Of a stretch of 64,000 nt of DNA, positions 63,591 through 64,000 are shown in pieces (the first letter of the stretch is position 1; each line of letters begins with the position of its first letter). The position numbers and the translations under genes were made by a program. The notes under the pieces were generated by a model that worked only from the letters and a program-made list of their open reading frames with translations, searched no databases and was not told where the DNA came from. The stretch is from JBBQUN01 sp963717115. GTDB taxonomy: Bacteria; Actinomycetota; Acidimicrobiia; Acidimicrobiales; SZUA-35. The stretch is taken from NCBI GenBank assembly GCA_963717115.1, contig CAVQVO010000020.1:1222640-1286639 (forward strand), written 5' to 3'.

Positions 63591-64000
63591 ATGGGGAACA
63601 CAGGAGTACCGTTTTACATTTTGAGACCGACCTTCGTGGCGTTCTTGCTGGTTTTCCTTGCCTGCGGCACGCCCCGCCCAGTGCGATGACGTGACGCTAC
63701 TGACCGATGATTTTGACGGCCTGAGGTCGGGCATGTTCTCCCGCGTGCTCGGGGTGAGGAGTACTTCGTGCATTCACCCAATGTGGACGAGGGAGACATG
63801 TTCGATGGTCACGGCCGCCGCGCCATGCTGTTTCCCGATGACGGGCACCCGGATCTGTGTAACGCCGTCCTGGATTTGACGGGAGACTGCCGAGATGAAA
63901 TCGTCGTGTGGGACCCTTACGAGCTGTGGGTTTATACCCAGGATGACAATCCGATATCGGGCAGGCTCTATAAGCCGGTGCGCAATCCGCTTTACAACCA
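63591..64000 (+). CDS. Rhamnogalacturonan-lyase-like secreted protein, 3' end outside window (frameshifted)
   Basis: ATG at 63,591, with GGAGG just ahead, gives a signal-like start (ILRPTFVAFLLVFLAC). After a shift near 63,688 it reads CDDVTLLTDDFDGLRSGMFS. After another near 63,750 it reads EYFVHSPNVDEGDMFDGHGR, LFPDDGHPDLCNAVLDLTGD, CRDEIVVWDPYELWVYTQDD and SGRLYKPVRNPLYN, up to the window edge. The last block is typical of the C-terminal part of family 11 rhamnogalacturonan lyase-like proteins in planctomycetes and Verrucomicrobia. The N-terminal part is much shorter than usual, so the two pieces may not belong to one gene. Confidence 0.6.

Overview
The window reads as three kinds of DNA joined end to end. 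Bases 1 to about 59,560 are high-GC and come from an actinobacterium, most likely of the Acidimicrobiia (Ilumatobacter-like). The signs are a BldD-type regulator, an F420-type luciferase-like oxidoreductase, a class-I PpdK next to dnaG-sigA, and the actinobacterial housekeeping order lepA/rpsT/holA/comEC/comEA, hrcA-dnaJ-rsmE, phoH-ybeY-corC-era, uppS-recO-glyS-ppdK-dnaG-sigA, here broken up by lineage-specific insertions. Bases about 59,600 to 62,458 carry a TPR membrane protein, a DUF4870 protein, a dif-like XerCD site, trxA and a second holA, from a different bacterium. Bases about 62,459 to 64,000 are lower in GC and carry pieces of a secreted acetylxylan-esterase-like hydrolase and a rhamnogalacturonan-lyase-like protein of planctomycete/Verrucomicrobia type. 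I regard the right-hand 4.4 kb as assembly chimerism unless reads span the joins.

Layout: 1-1.2 kb CoA transferase; 1.3-8.5 kb tRNA-Asn, sigA, dnaG, ppdK, glyS; 8.6-12.8 kb RDD protein, recO, uppS and a Thr/Pro-rich membrane protein; 12.9-15.5 kb DinG-type helicase and a membrane protein; 15.7-19.5 kb era-corC-ybeY-phoH; 19.7-20.8 kb a membrane pseudokinase; 20.9-24.4 kb bldD-like, rsmE, dnaJ, hrcA; 24.5-30.9 kb photolyase, lepA, rpsT, holA, folP-like and an unknown gene; 31-34.4 kb MscS channel and a SipW-type signal peptidase with two probable substrates; 34-37.4 kb comEC, comEA, thioredoxin-TPR; 37.5-40.5 kb a ferredoxin:NADP oxidoreductase fused to a rubrerythrin-like domain; 40.6-48.3 kb membrane protein, STAND-type regulator, LLM oxidoreductase, acyl-AMP ligase, esterase and nucleoside phosphorylase.

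The part from 48.3 to 59.6 kb is accessory: two tandem paralogous small genes, a sigma-like factor coupled to an 81-residue protein, a lipoprotein-like FxLYD protein, a VWA protein, a broken DUF3427/PLD helicase, an ECF-type sigma factor, and then a co-directional run of dual-specificity phosphatase, Cas4/Dna2-like Fe-S nuclease, SF1 helicase and EEP-family nuclease. The last three are physically coupled and look like a split Dna2-like nuclease-helicase module, a good candidate for a DNA-processing or defence system.

Single-base frameshifts recur throughout and become denser toward the right end, mostly in homopolymer runs. Most genes marked 'frameshifted' have intact family motifs on both sides of the shift, so I read them as sequencing errors rather than pseudogenes. 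Coordinates for those genes join the two or more frames.
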